A DNA stretch of 64,000 nt from CAZCGA01 sp964498075 (GCA_964498075.1 CAZCGA010000013.1:12633-76632), one strand, 5' to 3'. Positions 51,694 to 61,318 are shown, counted from the first letter of the stretch. Numbers and translations: made by a program. The notes: a model not told the origin generated them from the letters alone.

Positions 51694-53217
51694 CTACGCC
51701 AAGCCGAGGCGGATGAGCTGGTCGTCCGGCGCTTCGATCGCCTGCAGCGCCGCGCGTAGCTGATCGGCCATGTCCTTCTCGACGCGCGACCCGGCAAGGT
51801 TATGTTCTTCTTTAGGGTCGTCACCGAGGTCGTAGAGGTGGTTGCCGCTGAAACGCCCGTAGGCCCAGTACGGCAGGAAGTCGCTGACGTCGAACGGCTG
51901 GCGGATCACCGGGACGCCGCTCCCCGGCATGCGATCGAGCCGGGCGCGGTCGTCGGGCAGCGGCAGGCGCAGGTTGAACTTGCCGTGGACGGGCATTGTC
52001 GACCAGCGGTTCGACCACATCGACAGCGGCGCGTTCGGTCCCGCCGGCGCGCGTGCGTACTTGTAGCGCCCGTCGATCAGGTGCACTTCACGTCCCCACA
52101 CGCCGGCCAGCGCCGATTCGCGGACCGAGGTCGTCTCGCCCCGAATGAGCGGCACGAGCGAGCGTCCATGCGTGCGGTGCTGCACGCTGACGCCGAAGAT
52201 GTCCAGAAGCGTCGCGCACAGATCGACGCTGGTGGTGAGCGCAGACCGGTTCCCCGGCGTCACGCCCGGCCACGCGATGAGCAGCGGAATGTGTCCCAGT
52301 GGCTCGTACACCGGCACCGGCGGCTTGCCCCAGATCTCCTTCTCACCGAGGTAGTGCCCGTGGTCGGTACAGACGATCACTGCGGTCGTGTCCCAAAGCT
52401 GCTGGCGATCGATGGCGTCGAGGATGCGGCCGAACCATGCATCGATCATCGTCAGCTTGGCGCCGTAGCAAGCGCGGATCTGCTGCGCCTGGCGCGGCGT
52501 GAGGACGCCGCGGGTGAACGCCTCGTCGGTGTAGGGCGGCCAGATGAGGTGTGGGCCCTCCCAGGTGGCGTCGTACATCGAAGCGTACGGCTCGGGAGTG
52601 TCGAACGGCTCATGCGGATCGAACTCGTCGACGAACAGGAAGAACCGATCGTGGAGGCGCGCGTGCGCGTCGATCCAGCGTGCCGCCGCCGCCATCGTGC
52701 GCGGCCCCGGAAAATCCGCTGCGTCGCGAAAGTAGCCGCGCGAGTTGTCGTACGGCATGTGGCCACGGCCGAACGACGGCGCGCCGATCCAACTCGCGTC
52801 GGGCCGCGTCTTCCACGGGTCACTCTCGTGCCCGCGCAGATAGTCCCACGCCGTGAAGTCGGTGTGATAGTTCTCGCCGCCGGTCTCGAAGAGGTGCGGA
52901 TGATCGGAGATCAGCACCGTCGTGACCTGGGCGTCACGCAGGTGCGCCGTGATCGCATGCTCCCAGATCTCGATGGAGCCCCACGGCTTCCAGAGGAAGT
53001 CGAGTGCGCCGCAGAGGATGTCGTGCCGCGCCGGCATGCACGGCAACGAGCCGGCGTAGTGCCTCTCGAAGCGCAGCGCCCGTTGCGCGAAACGATCGAG
53101 GTTCGGTGTGGCGAACTCGCTGCCGCCGTACGCACCCAGCAGGAGCCGGTTCAAGCTGTCCAGCAGCACGACGACGGCGTTCGTCGGCTGTGGCGGAGTC
53201 GTCTGCAGCTCGCTCAT
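51694..53217 (-). CDS. sulfatase (arylsulfatase family)
   Basis: The 507-residue protein keeps the formylglycine site C-M-P-A-R-H with Cys60 as C-x-P-x-R. N-terminal metal ligand region V-V-V-L-L-D-S-L and D-H-G-H-Y-L-G with G-R-S-L also match. Such enzymes hydrolyse sulphate esters after Cys is converted to formylglycine by a separate enzyme; none is visible here. Its start overlaps the end of the nucleoside hydrolase gene by ATGA, showing coupling. The substrate is not predictable. Confidence 0.88.
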   Translation of the reverse strand: MSELQTTPPQPTNAVVVLLDSLNRLLLGAYGGSEFATPNLDRFAQRALRFERHYAGSLPCMPARHDILCGALDFLWKPWGSIEIWEHAITAHLRDAQVTTVLISDHPHLFETGGENYHTDFTAWDYLRGHESDPWKTRPDASWIGAPSFGRGHMPYDNSRGYFRDAADFPGPRTMAAAARWIDAHARLHDRFFLFVDEFDPHEPFDTPEPYASMYDATWEGPHLIWPPYTDEAFTRGVLTPRQAQQIRACYGAKLTMIDAWFGRILDAIDRQQLWDTTAVIVCTDHGHYLGEKEIWGKPPVPVYEPLGHIPLLIAWPGVTPGNRSALTTSVDLCATLLDIFGVSVQHRTHGRSLVPLIRGETTSVRESALAGVWGREVHLIDGRYKYARAPAGPNAPLSMWSNRWSTMPVHGKFNLRLPLPDDRARLDRMPGSGVPVIRQPFDVSDFLPYWAYGRFSGNHLYDLGDDPKEEHNLAGSRVEKDMADQLRAALQAIEAPDDQLIRLGLA

Positions 53218-54167
53218 GCGAGACTCAAGACGCGCTCCATGAAGTGCGTGCGAAAGCGTGTCGCGTCGACCGCCGTCGCGCAGCGCATGCGCCGCGTCGC
53301 CGGGCTCGCTCGATCACGCTCGAGCGTCCGGAACACGCCATCCACGATAGCCGGCTCGATGTCGAGGTCCTCGAAGGTGCAGAACGACTCGTCGTACGCG
53401 CAAGCGAACGCCAGCGGATCGTGCAAGAAGGCGACGTTGTCGTCGTCGATCGAGGCGCCGTTGCCACCGAAGATTCGGCGCATGATCGGCGTCCAGGCGC
53501 GCACCGCGCGCGCCAGGGCTTGATGCAGCGGGGCGCGACTCGCCTCCAGTTGCGCCACGTCCGCTTGCGTTAGCCACACCTGCAGCGTGACGTCAGCGGT
53601 CACCAACCGCGTCGGGATGCCAGCCCGCAGCACGGCGACCGACGCCTCCGGATCCGAGCACAAGTTGTAATCGACGCCCGGCGGGAACACGTGGCCGCCG
53701 TACGCAACGCGACGAATGTGGCCACCCATGATCGTCAGACGCGCGATGCGCGGCGCGGCATCGGGGTGGCGGGCCAGCAGCATCGCGATGTTGGTCAGCG
53801 GTCCGACAGCGACGACCTCGAGCCCAGAATGGTCGTGCAAGAGCCGCGCGAGGGCATCGACCGCGGGCTCGGCGCTGATGTCGAGCGGCACGTCCGGATC
53901 CAGAATGCCCTTGCCTTCGTTGCCGAACCAGACAAAGCGGTCCTCTCCGGCCACCGGGCCCTGGCACCCTGCGTACACCGCAATGTCTGCTCGGCCCGCC
54001 AGGTCGAGCAGCCGTCGCGAGATGCGGGCACGCAGCTGTGTGTCGCGGGTCACATGCGTGAGCGCCACGAGCTCGACGTCCGGCGCGGCCAGCGCCAAGG
54101 CCAAGCACAGCGAGTCATCGACGTCCGAGCCCATGTCGGTATCGAGAATGATGATTCGACGGTTCAT
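53214..54167 (-). CDS. nucleoside hydrolase (inosine-uridine preferring type)
   Basis: The 317-residue enzyme opens M-N-R-R-I-I-I-L-D-T-D-M-G-S-D-V-D-D, the calcium-binding D-x-D-x-x-x-D-x-D-D signature of nucleoside hydrolases. V-G-P-L-T-N-I-A and M-G-G-H-I also match, then H-D-P-L-A-F-A near the end. It splits N-ribosidic bonds to base and ribose. It is coupled through ATGA overlaps to a kinase before it and a sulfatase after it. Confidence 0.93.
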   Translation of the reverse strand: MNRRIIILDTDMGSDVDDSLCLALALAAPDVELVALTHVTRDTQLRARISRRLLDLAGRADIAVYAGCQGPVAGEDRFVWFGNEGKGILDPDVPLDISAEPAVDALARLLHDHSGLEVVAVGPLTNIAMLLARHPDAAPRIARLTIMGGHIRRVAYGGHVFPPGVDYNLCSDPEASVAVLRAGIPTRLVTADVTLQVWLTQADVAQLEASRAPLHQALARAVRAWTPIMRRIFGGNGASIDDDNVAFLHDPLAFACAYDESFCTFEDLDIEPAIVDGVFRTLERDRASPATRRMRCATAVDATRFRTHFMERVLSLA

Positions 54168-55213
54168 CGCTCCTCCAGGTCGTCTGGGGTGTCCGGCGGA
54201 TGACGCATCAGCCGCACGGCGAGATCGACGGCCGCCAGGGCAGTGTCGAGTCGGTCGACGGCTGCGACGCGAGCCGCGCCGATCGTGCGCCGCATGACCT
54301 CGATGCCGGCGTAGCGGGCGGCGTCGCGAAACGCCGGCGGCAGCGTGTCCGCAAACGCCCTACCGTAGGCGCCCCACAGCGTCGCGGCCGCGGCGATTGC
54401 CGGACGGAGGTCGCCCTGTGCGATCGCCGGAAGCAGCAGGTGTGCGAGCAGCATGCCGACGTCGAACGCCGGATCGCCGACGTGCGCGATCTCGGCGTCG
54501 AGCAGCTTCGGCCCGGCCGACGCGAGCAGTACGTTGCCTGCCTGCACATCGGCGTGTACGAGCGCGCCGTGCGGCTCGAGGTAGCGCGCGTAGGCGGCGT
54601 CGGCGATCGAGCGCAGGGCAGCATCGCGTTGCACGGCTTCGGCACGCGCCCGCAGCTCGGGTGGCAGTGGAAAGTCATTGGGCCGAAAGGGCAGAAGGAA
54701 GATGTGGTCACCGTGCAGGCGGCGCATGTTGTCGTTGCGAAAGCGTGCAGCGAGGCCTGCGTCACGCGTCCCGGCATGCACCGCGCCGAGGAACACGCCC
54801 AGCGCACGCGCGGTGCCGTTGGCGTCGGCGCCACGCAGGAGTGCGCAGTCCAGGCGCTCCGCATCGCCGAGGTCTTCGAGCACGAGCACCCGCTGCGTCG
54901 CGTCGAAGTGCAGCACCTCCGGGCACACGCGCTGCGCATCGAGGCGACTCGCAATCGCGAAGTAGCGCGCCTCGAAGACGATGCGCTCCGTGCTGGCTTG
55001 ATACTGCGGAAACCGCTCGAGCGCGGGACGCGCCTGCTTGACGATCCACGAGCGCCCGGTGCGTGGCGCACGCACGCGCCGCACCCAATTGATGTTGCCG
55101 TCCCCGGCCGCTTCGACGTGCAGCTCGTCCGTTGCCGACGTCAGACCGAGTTGCCGCACGTAGCCGGGGAGGCTCGCATCGGTGAGCGATGTCTGGCCGT
55201 CGTCGGCACGCAT
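54164..55213 (-). CDS. APH-fold kinase, methylthioribose-kinase-like
   Basis: The 349-residue kinase has R-S-W-I-V-K-Q-A-R-P (ATP lysine), V-L-V-L-E-D-L-G-D-A, the catalytic loop L-V-H-A-D-V-Q-A-G-N-V-L-L (A for G at one position) and D-A-E-I-A-H-V-G-D-P-A-F-D-V-G. Layout and length resemble methylthioribose kinase or related sugar kinases. Start ATG 55213 was chosen since the frame further up has no plausible start and belongs to the next gene region. The stop overlaps the nucleoside hydrolase start, giving a kinase-hydrolase-sulfatase operon. Confidence 0.7.
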   Translation of the reverse strand: MRADDGQTSLTDASLPGYVRQLGLTSATDELHVEAAGDGNINWVRRVRAPRTGRSWIVKQARPALERFPQYQASTERIVFEARYFAIASRLDAQRVCPEVLHFDATQRVLVLEDLGDAERLDCALLRGADANGTARALGVFLGAVHAGTRDAGLAARFRNDNMRRLHGDHIFLLPFRPNDFPLPPELRARAEAVQRDAALRSIADAAYARYLEPHGALVHADVQAGNVLLASAGPKLLDAEIAHVGDPAFDVGMLLAHLLLPAIAQGDLRPAIAAAATLWGAYGRAFADTLPPAFRDAARYAGIEVMRRTIGAARVAAVDRLDTALAAVDLAVRLMRHPPDTPDDLEER

Positions 55214-55268
55214 GTCGTCGTTGGTTGTGGCCGAGTCATCTCGCCGATGCAAGCCGGCGCGTGGCACG

Positions 55269-56475
55269 CTAGCGGCGTTCGGACTCTGGAGTGTGATTGT
55301 CGCTGGGCATCGCCAGCGGCTTTTCCAAGACGCGTTCGGCGTGCGGCATTTCCACCTCGGTCTTCGTCCACTTGGCGATGAGGACCGACGTTGACCCGCG
55401 CTCGGAGTGCTCCAGGACGAGGTTGACGCTCCCTGAGGGTGGAAGCTGCTCGATGTCCGCCGCGCCCGCGAGCCCCCCGTGTATACGCCGCAGTGAACCT
55501 TGCGTCGGCACAAGCTCGACCGTTTCCGAGCTCTCGGACCCTTCGAGAATGACGTGGTCACCGACCATGATGCGGACGGTGCCGGCTTGCTGTGCCATGG
55601 CACGCGACACGGTCTGGTTGCCGCGGAGCAAGAGTCGCATTTGGTTGACGCAGTCGATGCCGTCGATGTCGACGGACCCGATGTTCACGCCGTCGGCGAT
55701 CGGTCGAACCCGCCCTAGCGCGTAGCGGGCGCTCTGCAACCGCGTCCCCGCCTTCAGCTCCACCTCCGCGTTCGCCGGCAGGGGGAATTCGAGCGGCACG
55801 AAGCAGGCGTGGATCAGCTCCGTTCCACGCTCCTTGACGGCCAGCAGCGCCACCACCGGGCTGCCTTTGAGATCGGAGGGCATGTCGGACCGTTGTTGCC
55901 GGTCCGCCCTGCTGATGAACCCGGTAGGCGTATCGTCCAGTCTCACGTCAATCCGGTCGTAGCTGGAGAGCGGCGGTGCGTCGCCGGCGGTCACGCCGCT
56001 GCCCTCGAAGGCGACGTCCTTTATCTCCAGCTTCGTCAGCCTGCCGTCGCGCTCGCCGGTGATACGGGCGTAGAACTGCCGGGCGATGCTCTGGTAGCCG
56101 TAGGCGCTGTAGTGGTCATGCGTCGCGACGTCGGGGAAGCCGCGAAAGGGATACGTCCCGACGGCGATCAGGTTGGGGCGGGCGACTTGGTTCGCAATGT
56201 CCACGATCGCCGCGGTGGGATGCAGCAGGACGATCTGGCTGCCGCTGTCGGCCAGTTTGCGCAGGAGGATGCGGTACGTCGCAAACGCCTCCGCATCGAT
56301 CGAGCCAGGGGTGCGTGTCCGGCGCAACATGCACCGGTTTGTTCGCCACGCGCATCCGCTTCACGTACGGCCGCCAGCGAAACACGTAGTGCACCGCCAA
56401 CAGGAACGCTAGCAAGTAGAGCCCGTAGAGCGGCACGAAGCCAATGCGCGCCGCGAGTCTGCGTCCGGCGTCCAT
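55269..56475 (-). pseudogene. third SGNH-type paralogue with an internal deletion
   Basis: A start at ATG 56475 reads M-D-A-G-R-R-L-A-A-R-I-G-F and a transmembrane helix, then Y-V-K-R-M-R, as in the two intact paralogues to its right. At about 56320 the frame jumps to D-A-E-A-F-A-T-Y-R-I-L-L-R-K-L-A-D-S-G, which lies roughly 250 residues further on in the intact copies. The nucleophile block G-D-S-F is lost. The rest continues to the normal end (residues to 353). An internal deletion of about 200 codons with a frame change made it inactive. Confidence 0.8.
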
Positions 56476-56548
56476 GTCCGGAGTGAGGTTCTTGCCGAGT
56501 CGCCGCGCGGATGCAAGCGGGTGAGAGGCGCTGCACGCGCCGAGTCGC

Positions 56549-58318
56549 TCACTGGCCGGCCGGTTGCGACCCGTCCGCAATCGACAACGGCTTCTCCAAG
56601 ACGCGTTCGGCGCGCGGCATTTCCTCCACCCCTTTCTTCCACCTGCCGATACGAACCGACGTTGTTCCGTACTGGCGGTGGTGAAGAACGAGATTGATGT
56701 CGCCGGATGACTTGAGGTCGTCAACGTCCCCAGACGTCGCAAGCCCCGCCCGAATACGCCGTAGGGCCCCCTTGGCCGGTAGCAGCTCGACGCCTTCGGC
56801 TCCCATAAACCCTTTCAGCACGGCGTGCGCACCGACCATGATCGTGAACGTACCGGCCTCCGCCGCTTGCCGCGACACGGTCCTGTTGCCCCGGAAGAAG
56901 AGCCGCCGTTGTGCCTTGCAGTCGATGCCCTCGATGTCGACGACGCCGATGTTCAACCCGTCGCCGATGAGTCGAACGTTTCCCAACGGATGGCCCACGG
57001 CGTTCCAGAGCATTCCCGCCTTCAGCACCACGTCCGCGTTTGCGTGCAGGCCAAAGTCGAGCGGCACGAAGCAAGCGTCGACCAGTTTCGTCTCAGGGGT
57101 CTTGAGGGCCAGCAACGCAACGATACCCTGTCCCTTCAAACTGGACGATGTGCCGGCACCTCGTTCCCAAAGCGGCGTGATGAAGAATCCGACGGGAGGA
57201 TCGTCCAGCCTAACCTCGACCTCGTCATAGCTGGCGAGGGATGGCGCGTCGCGTCCACTCGCGACACTCTGGTTGAAGGGGACATCTTCGGTCTCCAAGA
57301 CTGTGAGCTTGGTGTCGCGCTCGCCGGCAATGCGGGCGTAGAACTGCTCTGCAATGCTCTGATAGCCGTACGCGTTGTAGTGGTCGAACGAGGCGCGGTA
57401 GGGGAAGCGGCCCAGGCGATGAGTCTGGGCGGCGACGAAGTTCGGCATCCCAACCTGGTTGCCAAGGTCGACGACGGCTTCCTCCGAATGCAGCAGGACC
57501 ACTTGCACGCCACTCGCGGCGAGCTTGCGAAAGAGAATGCGGTAGGTGGCGAAGGCTTCCTGCTGGATCGTTCCCCGGAAATAGTAGAAGGGGTTGCGAA
57601 TCGTCTGCTCTCGCGGCAGCGCGGCGCGCAGCACCGGCGGTGCGTTGCGGTCGTAGCGCAGGTACGTCCAGCGCGGGAAGAATCTGAAGTACTCGTCGAA
57701 GCGTTCCTGATGGGTGACGCCGAGTACCGGGACGAAGCGCACGTCGTCGCCATCGAGGACGTAGCGTGCGTGCAAGAAGTAGGGGTGCCCCAGGTCGGTG
57801 TGGTTGAAGGTCACCTCACGCTCCCGGTAGAAGTTCCCTGGGCCGAGCAGCACGTAGTCGCACGAGAAGTGTCGTGCCACCGAGTCCCACAGCATGTACG
57901 TCTGGTGAAAGCCGTGCCAGGGGCCGCCGAAGTTGATGACCTCGACGCGCGCGCCGCCGCGCTCGTCGAAGAGTCTCTGGAGAGACGAAGGATAGTCATG
58001 GGTCTCGTCGACCTCGCTGCCGTAGGTGAACGAATCGCCCAAGGCGCACACGCGCACCGTCCCCGCGGCCTTGGCCGGCTCGAAGTGGATGAACGAGCTG
58101 TGCTTGTCGTGGAGCAGGCTCCCCAGCTGCCGCGCGACGTCGGCGTTGACGTAGCGGGTGGTCTCCGGTGCGCGCGTGGCCGGCCGCTGGACGTCGCGCA
58201 TGCGCTTCACGAACGGCCGCCAGAGGAAGGCGTAGTGGACGGCCAACAAGAACGACACCAGGTAGAGGGCATAGAGCAACGCGGAGCCGATGCTCTTCGC
58301 CCACCGCCGCCTCTGCAT
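56549..58318 (-). CDS. membrane-anchored SGNH-hydrolase-like protein (middle paralogue)
   Basis: The 589-residue protein has an N-terminal membrane helix (L-Y-A-L-Y-L-V-S-F-L-L-A-V-H-Y-A-F-L-W-R-P). The GDSL block I is V-C-A-L-G-D-S-F-T-Y-G (Ser96). Block III-like N-F-G-G-P-W-H-G-F-H-Q follows, and the end block is F-D-H-Y-N-A-Y-G-Y-Q-S-I-A-E-Q with the D-x-x-H-like Asp-His pair. The last ~230 residues are beta-rich. Probably an envelope esterase or acetyl-transfer enzyme. It follows the third copy by 20 bases and precedes the deleted copy. Confidence 0.82.
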   Translation of the reverse strand: MQRRRWAKSIGSALLYALYLVSFLLAVHYAFLWRPFVKRMRDVQRPATRAPETTRYVNADVARQLGSLLHDKHSSFIHFEPAKAAGTVRVCALGDSFTYGSEVDETHDYPSSLQRLFDERGGARVEVINFGGPWHGFHQTYMLWDSVARHFSCDYVLLGPGNFYREREVTFNHTDLGHPYFLHARYVLDGDDVRFVPVLGVTHQERFDEYFRFFPRWTYLRYDRNAPPVLRAALPREQTIRNPFYYFRGTIQQEAFATYRILFRKLAASGVQVVLLHSEEAVVDLGNQVGMPNFVAAQTHRLGRFPYRASFDHYNAYGYQSIAEQFYARIAGERDTKLTVLETEDVPFNQSVASGRDAPSLASYDEVEVRLDDPPVGFFITPLWERGAGTSSSLKGQGIVALLALKTPETKLVDACFVPLDFGLHANADVVLKAGMLWNAVGHPLGNVRLIGDGLNIGVVDIEGIDCKAQRRLFFRGNRTVSRQAAEAGTFTIMVGAHAVLKGFMGAEGVELLPAKGALRRIRAGLATSGDVDDLKSSGDINLVLHHRQYGTTSVRIGRWKKGVEEMPRAERVLEKPLSIADGSQPAGQ

Positions 58319-58338
58319 CTCCGCGCTCGACCGCAGCG

Positions 58339-60093
58339 CTACTGCGGGGCCACGGCGGCGGACAACGGTATCTGCAGCGGCCGTCCCAGCGGTGCGATCT
58401 CCACTTCGGTCTTCATCCAGCGCGCGATCGGCACTCGGGTCACGCCGTGCCGCGCGTCCTCGAGCACGAGGTTGATGTCCCCGGACGCCGGTAGCGTGTC
58501 GGGCATAGCAAAACCGAACTCGCCGGCACGAATGAGTTGGATGTCACCGTTGACGGGTGAGAGCACGAGCCCCTCGGCATCGCCGGACCCCTTCAAGACC
58601 GGATGGTCGCCGACAAGAATCGTCACGCGGCGACTGCCGGTGGACAGGTGCCGATGGTCGCGCAGGGTCAGTCGCTTCTGCCTGTCGATGCCGAAGCCGT
58701 CAATGTCTGCGACGCCGATGTTCACGGCTGCATCGAGGCGCTGCACCCTGGCGAGCGGATGGCGATCCGCGGCGTCCGGGCCGCTGCTCGCGACGACCTC
58801 CATGTCCGGTTGCAGCGCAAAGTCGAGGGGCAGAAAGACCGCGTTCAACAGACTCATCTGCGGCTCTTTGATCGCCAAGAGCGACACCGCTCCACTGTGC
58901 TTCAGGCTGGACGCGGTTCCCTGCCCGCCGCTCAGAGTCTGCTCGCGGCGCGCGGAGACGAAGACGCCGACGGGGATATCGCCGACCCGTACGTCGATGC
59001 TAGCGTAGCTGGACACTGCAGGCGCGTCGGGCGCCGCCGAGCCGGCGGCGTTGCGCGGTATGTCACCCGTGCGCAGCACCGTCAGCGTGGCGTGCGTTTG
59101 GCCGGTGAGATGCGCATAGAACTGCTCGGCGACGAGGTGATAGCCCCACGCGCTGCAATGGCCCTTTGGCGCGACATAGGGAAAGCTCTGCTGACGGAAG
59201 CCCTGCGCGCCGGTGACGTTGGGCATCTGCACTCGATCGGCGAGCGCGACGATTGCATCTCGCCAGTGGAGCAGCACGATCTGGCTGCCGCCCTGCGCCA
59301 GCTTGCGCAGCAGGATGCGATAGGTGGCCAGCGCCTCCTCGTCCATCGTCCCCGGATAGTAGTAGAAGGGATTGGCAACCGTGCGGTCGCGCGGCAGCGC
59401 GGCACGCACGACCGGCGGCGCGTTGCTGTCGTAGCGCAGGTACTGCCAATGTGGAACGAATCGGAAGTACTCGTCGAAGCGCTCCAGGAGCGTGTTGCCG
59501 AGCACCGGGATGAGGCGGACATCGTCGCCGTCGAGGATGAAGCGTGCGTGCAGGTAGAAGGGCTCAAAGAGATTGGTGTGGTTGAAGGTGACATCCCGGT
59601 CGCTTTGGAAGCAGGAGGGACCGAGCAGGACATAGTCGCACGAGAAGTGGCGGCCGACGAGATCCCACATGAGGTAGGCCTGGTGAAAGCCGTACCAGCC
59701 GTTGCCGAAGTTGAGGACCTCGACGTGTGCCGGGCCGCGCTGATCGAAGAGCTGCTGCAGCAGCGTCGGAAAGTCGTGGGTGTTGTCGACCTCCTCGCCG
59801 TGCGTGAAGGAGTCGCCGAAGGCGCACACGCGCGTGACGCCCGGCGGCTTCCTCTTGGGGAAGCGGACGAACGAGCTGTGCTTGTCAGGCCACACGCTGC
59901 CCAGCTGCCGCCAGGCGGCCGGGTCGACGTATGACTGTGGGTGGTCGCCGCCCTTCAGATGGCGGTGGGCTTTGACGTATGGGCGCCAGAAGAAGACGTA
60001 GTGGACCGCCGCCAGGAACGCGAGCAGGTAGAGCCCATAGAGCAGCGCGAAGCCGACCCGGCGCCCGACGGAGCGCGGGGTCAGTTGGGGCAT
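58339..60093 (-). CDS. membrane-anchored SGNH-hydrolase-like protein (right paralogue)
   Basis: The 584-residue protein has an N-terminal helix (L-L-Y-G-L-Y-L-L-A-F-L-A-A-V-H-Y-V-F-F-W-R-P). The nucleophile motif V-C-A-F-G-D-S-F-T-H-G places the Ser at residue 95. L-N-F-G-N-G-W-Y-G-F-H-Q and H-C-S-A-W-G-Y-H-L-V-A-E-Q match the middle paralogue. Paralogues differ mostly in the beta-rich C-terminal half. First gene of the tandem array in transcription order. Confidence 0.82.
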   Translation of the reverse strand: MPQLTPRSVGRRVGFALLYGLYLLAFLAAVHYVFFWRPYVKAHRHLKGGDHPQSYVDPAAWRQLGSVWPDKHSSFVRFPKRKPPGVTRVCAFGDSFTHGEEVDNTHDFPTLLQQLFDQRGPAHVEVLNFGNGWYGFHQAYLMWDLVGRHFSCDYVLLGPSCFQSDRDVTFNHTNLFEPFYLHARFILDGDDVRLIPVLGNTLLERFDEYFRFVPHWQYLRYDSNAPPVVRAALPRDRTVANPFYYYPGTMDEEALATYRILLRKLAQGGSQIVLLHWRDAIVALADRVQMPNVTGAQGFRQQSFPYVAPKGHCSAWGYHLVAEQFYAHLTGQTHATLTVLRTGDIPRNAAGSAAPDAPAVSSYASIDVRVGDIPVGVFVSARREQTLSGGQGTASSLKHSGAVSLLAIKEPQMSLLNAVFLPLDFALQPDMEVVASSGPDAADRHPLARVQRLDAAVNIGVADIDGFGIDRQKRLTLRDHRHLSTGSRRVTILVGDHPVLKGSGDAEGLVLSPVNGDIQLIRAGEFGFAMPDTLPASGDINLVLEDARHGVTRVPIARWMKTEVEIAPLGRPLQIPLSAAVAPQ

Positions 60094-60138
60094 GCCAGCG
60101 CCGCTGTGTGCTGCGCCATGGTCCGAGCCCCGGCGCGG

Positions 60139-60786
60139 TCAACTCTGTTGTTGTCGCTCCATCAACGCTTGCTGCTGCTCGCCCGTCACCTTTTGTACCG
60201 ACGGCCGTTCCTGCACCTTGGCCCACCACGCCGCCAATTTGGGGTGCCCCTCGGTGAACGGCGTTCCCCCGAGCATCGGCAGCAGCAGGTTGGCGAAGAA
60301 GAACGTCGGGACCAGCGCGCAGTCGGCCAGCGTGAAGGTGCTGCCGGCGGCGTAGGGGCCGGACGACAGCATGCCTTCGAGCTGGTCGAGGCGCAGCGTG
60401 ATCTCCGCCAGCTTCTCGGCGATCAGCTTCTGGTCCTTCTCCTTCGCCGTCACCTGCGGGAACAGGGCGCGCAGCGGCGGCTCGAGGTAGAGGTCGTGGA
60501 AACGGCCGAAGCCGCGCACGCGTGCCCGGCTCTCCGGATCCTTGGGCAGCAACGGCTTCTCGGGAAACTTCTCTTCGAAAAACTCGTTGATGATCTCCGA
60601 CTCGCCGATGATCTGCCCGTTCACTTCCAAGGCCGGCGTCTTGCCCATCGGATAGATCTTGAGGTACTCGGGCGACTTCAGATCGCCGCCGGGGATCGCC
60701 GCGATCTCGACCGGGGCGCCCTTCTCGTAGATCGCCAAGCGACACTTCGATGCGAAGTTACTCAGGTTCGCGCTGTACAGCTTCAT
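60139..60786 (-). CDS. glutathione S-transferase family protein
   Basis: This 215-residue paralogue of the GST at 50.7 kb starts at ATG 60786 (M-K-L-Y-S-A-N-L-S-N-F-A-S-K-C-R-L-A-I-Y-E-K-G-A). The glutathione-site K-T-P-A-L-E-V-N-G-Q-I-I-G-E-S-E-I-I and R-G-F-G-R-F-H-D-L-Y-L-E-P-P are conserved between both. It lies 45 bases upstream of, and on the same strand as, nothing else than the SGNH array, so its operon position is unclear. Substrate unknown. Confidence 0.87.
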   Translation of the reverse strand: MKLYSANLSNFASKCRLAIYEKGAPVEIAAIPGGDLKSPEYLKIYPMGKTPALEVNGQIIGESEIINEFFEEKFPEKPLLPKDPESRARVRGFGRFHDLYLEPPLRALFPQVTAKEKDQKLIAEKLAEITLRLDQLEGMLSSGPYAAGSTFTLADCALVPTFFFANLLLPMLGGTPFTEGHPKLAAWWAKVQERPSVQKVTGEQQQALMERQQQS

Positions 60787-61318
60787 CGTTTCCCCTCCGT
60801 GTGTGTGAAGTGGAGCCAGTATTAGCGACTGCCGGTGCTGGTTCAAGCCCATCGGTGCGGAGGGTAGTGTCCTCTAGTTCCCTCTCCCGGATGAGACTGT
60901 CGATAAACGCGAGGCAGACCCTTCGACAAGCTCAGGGTGAGCGGAATTCTTCTTTGAAATTGAATCCCCAACCGCTCGTGCTGAGCTTGTCGAAGCACTG
61001 TTTGCGAGAAAATCGACAGTCTCGGATGGGAGAGGGCTAGGGTGAGGGTGATGAGATGATCTTTCTTCTCTCTTTTGCCCGATCTCCAGAACAAGGTGAG
61101 AAGAAGGTCGTTGTATCGCCCTCACCCCGACCCTCTCCCATCCGGGAGAGGGAGCGCTTGGCGTGGTGTCAAGCTGCGAGGCCACTCAAACTAGAACGCT
61201 ACCGTGCGGCCCGCCGCCTTCCGCGGACGTCGGCTCGAATGTCCTCGCGAGATGGAGTATGCGGAGCAACGTGGCGCGCCAGCGATCGCGACGGGCGGCG
61301 TTCCAGAGAGGAGGGGGC
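60787..61318. other. 532-base repeat-rich gap, no gene
   Basis: Between the GST and the alkaline-phosphatase-superfamily gene lies MITE copy B (60893-61023), placed inside a palindrome CCCTCTCCCGGAT/GGATGGGAGAGGG, and a second palindrome of the same kind at 61132-61152 (CCCTCTCCCATCCGGGAGAGGG). The last 20 bases include GAGAGGAGGGGG, the ribosome-binding site for ATG 61319. No other gene is supported. Confidence 0.85.
60893..61023 (-). mobile_element. 131-bp palindromic MITE, copy B
   Basis: The reverse complement of this copy is identical to copy A (19479-19609) over all 131 bases. The ends are the same 12-base inverted repeats. It is bracketed by GGAT (60889-60892 and 61024-61027), a 4-base target duplication that falls in the loop of a CCCTCTCCC...GGGAGAGGG palindrome. 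No gene is inside. Confidence 0.95.
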
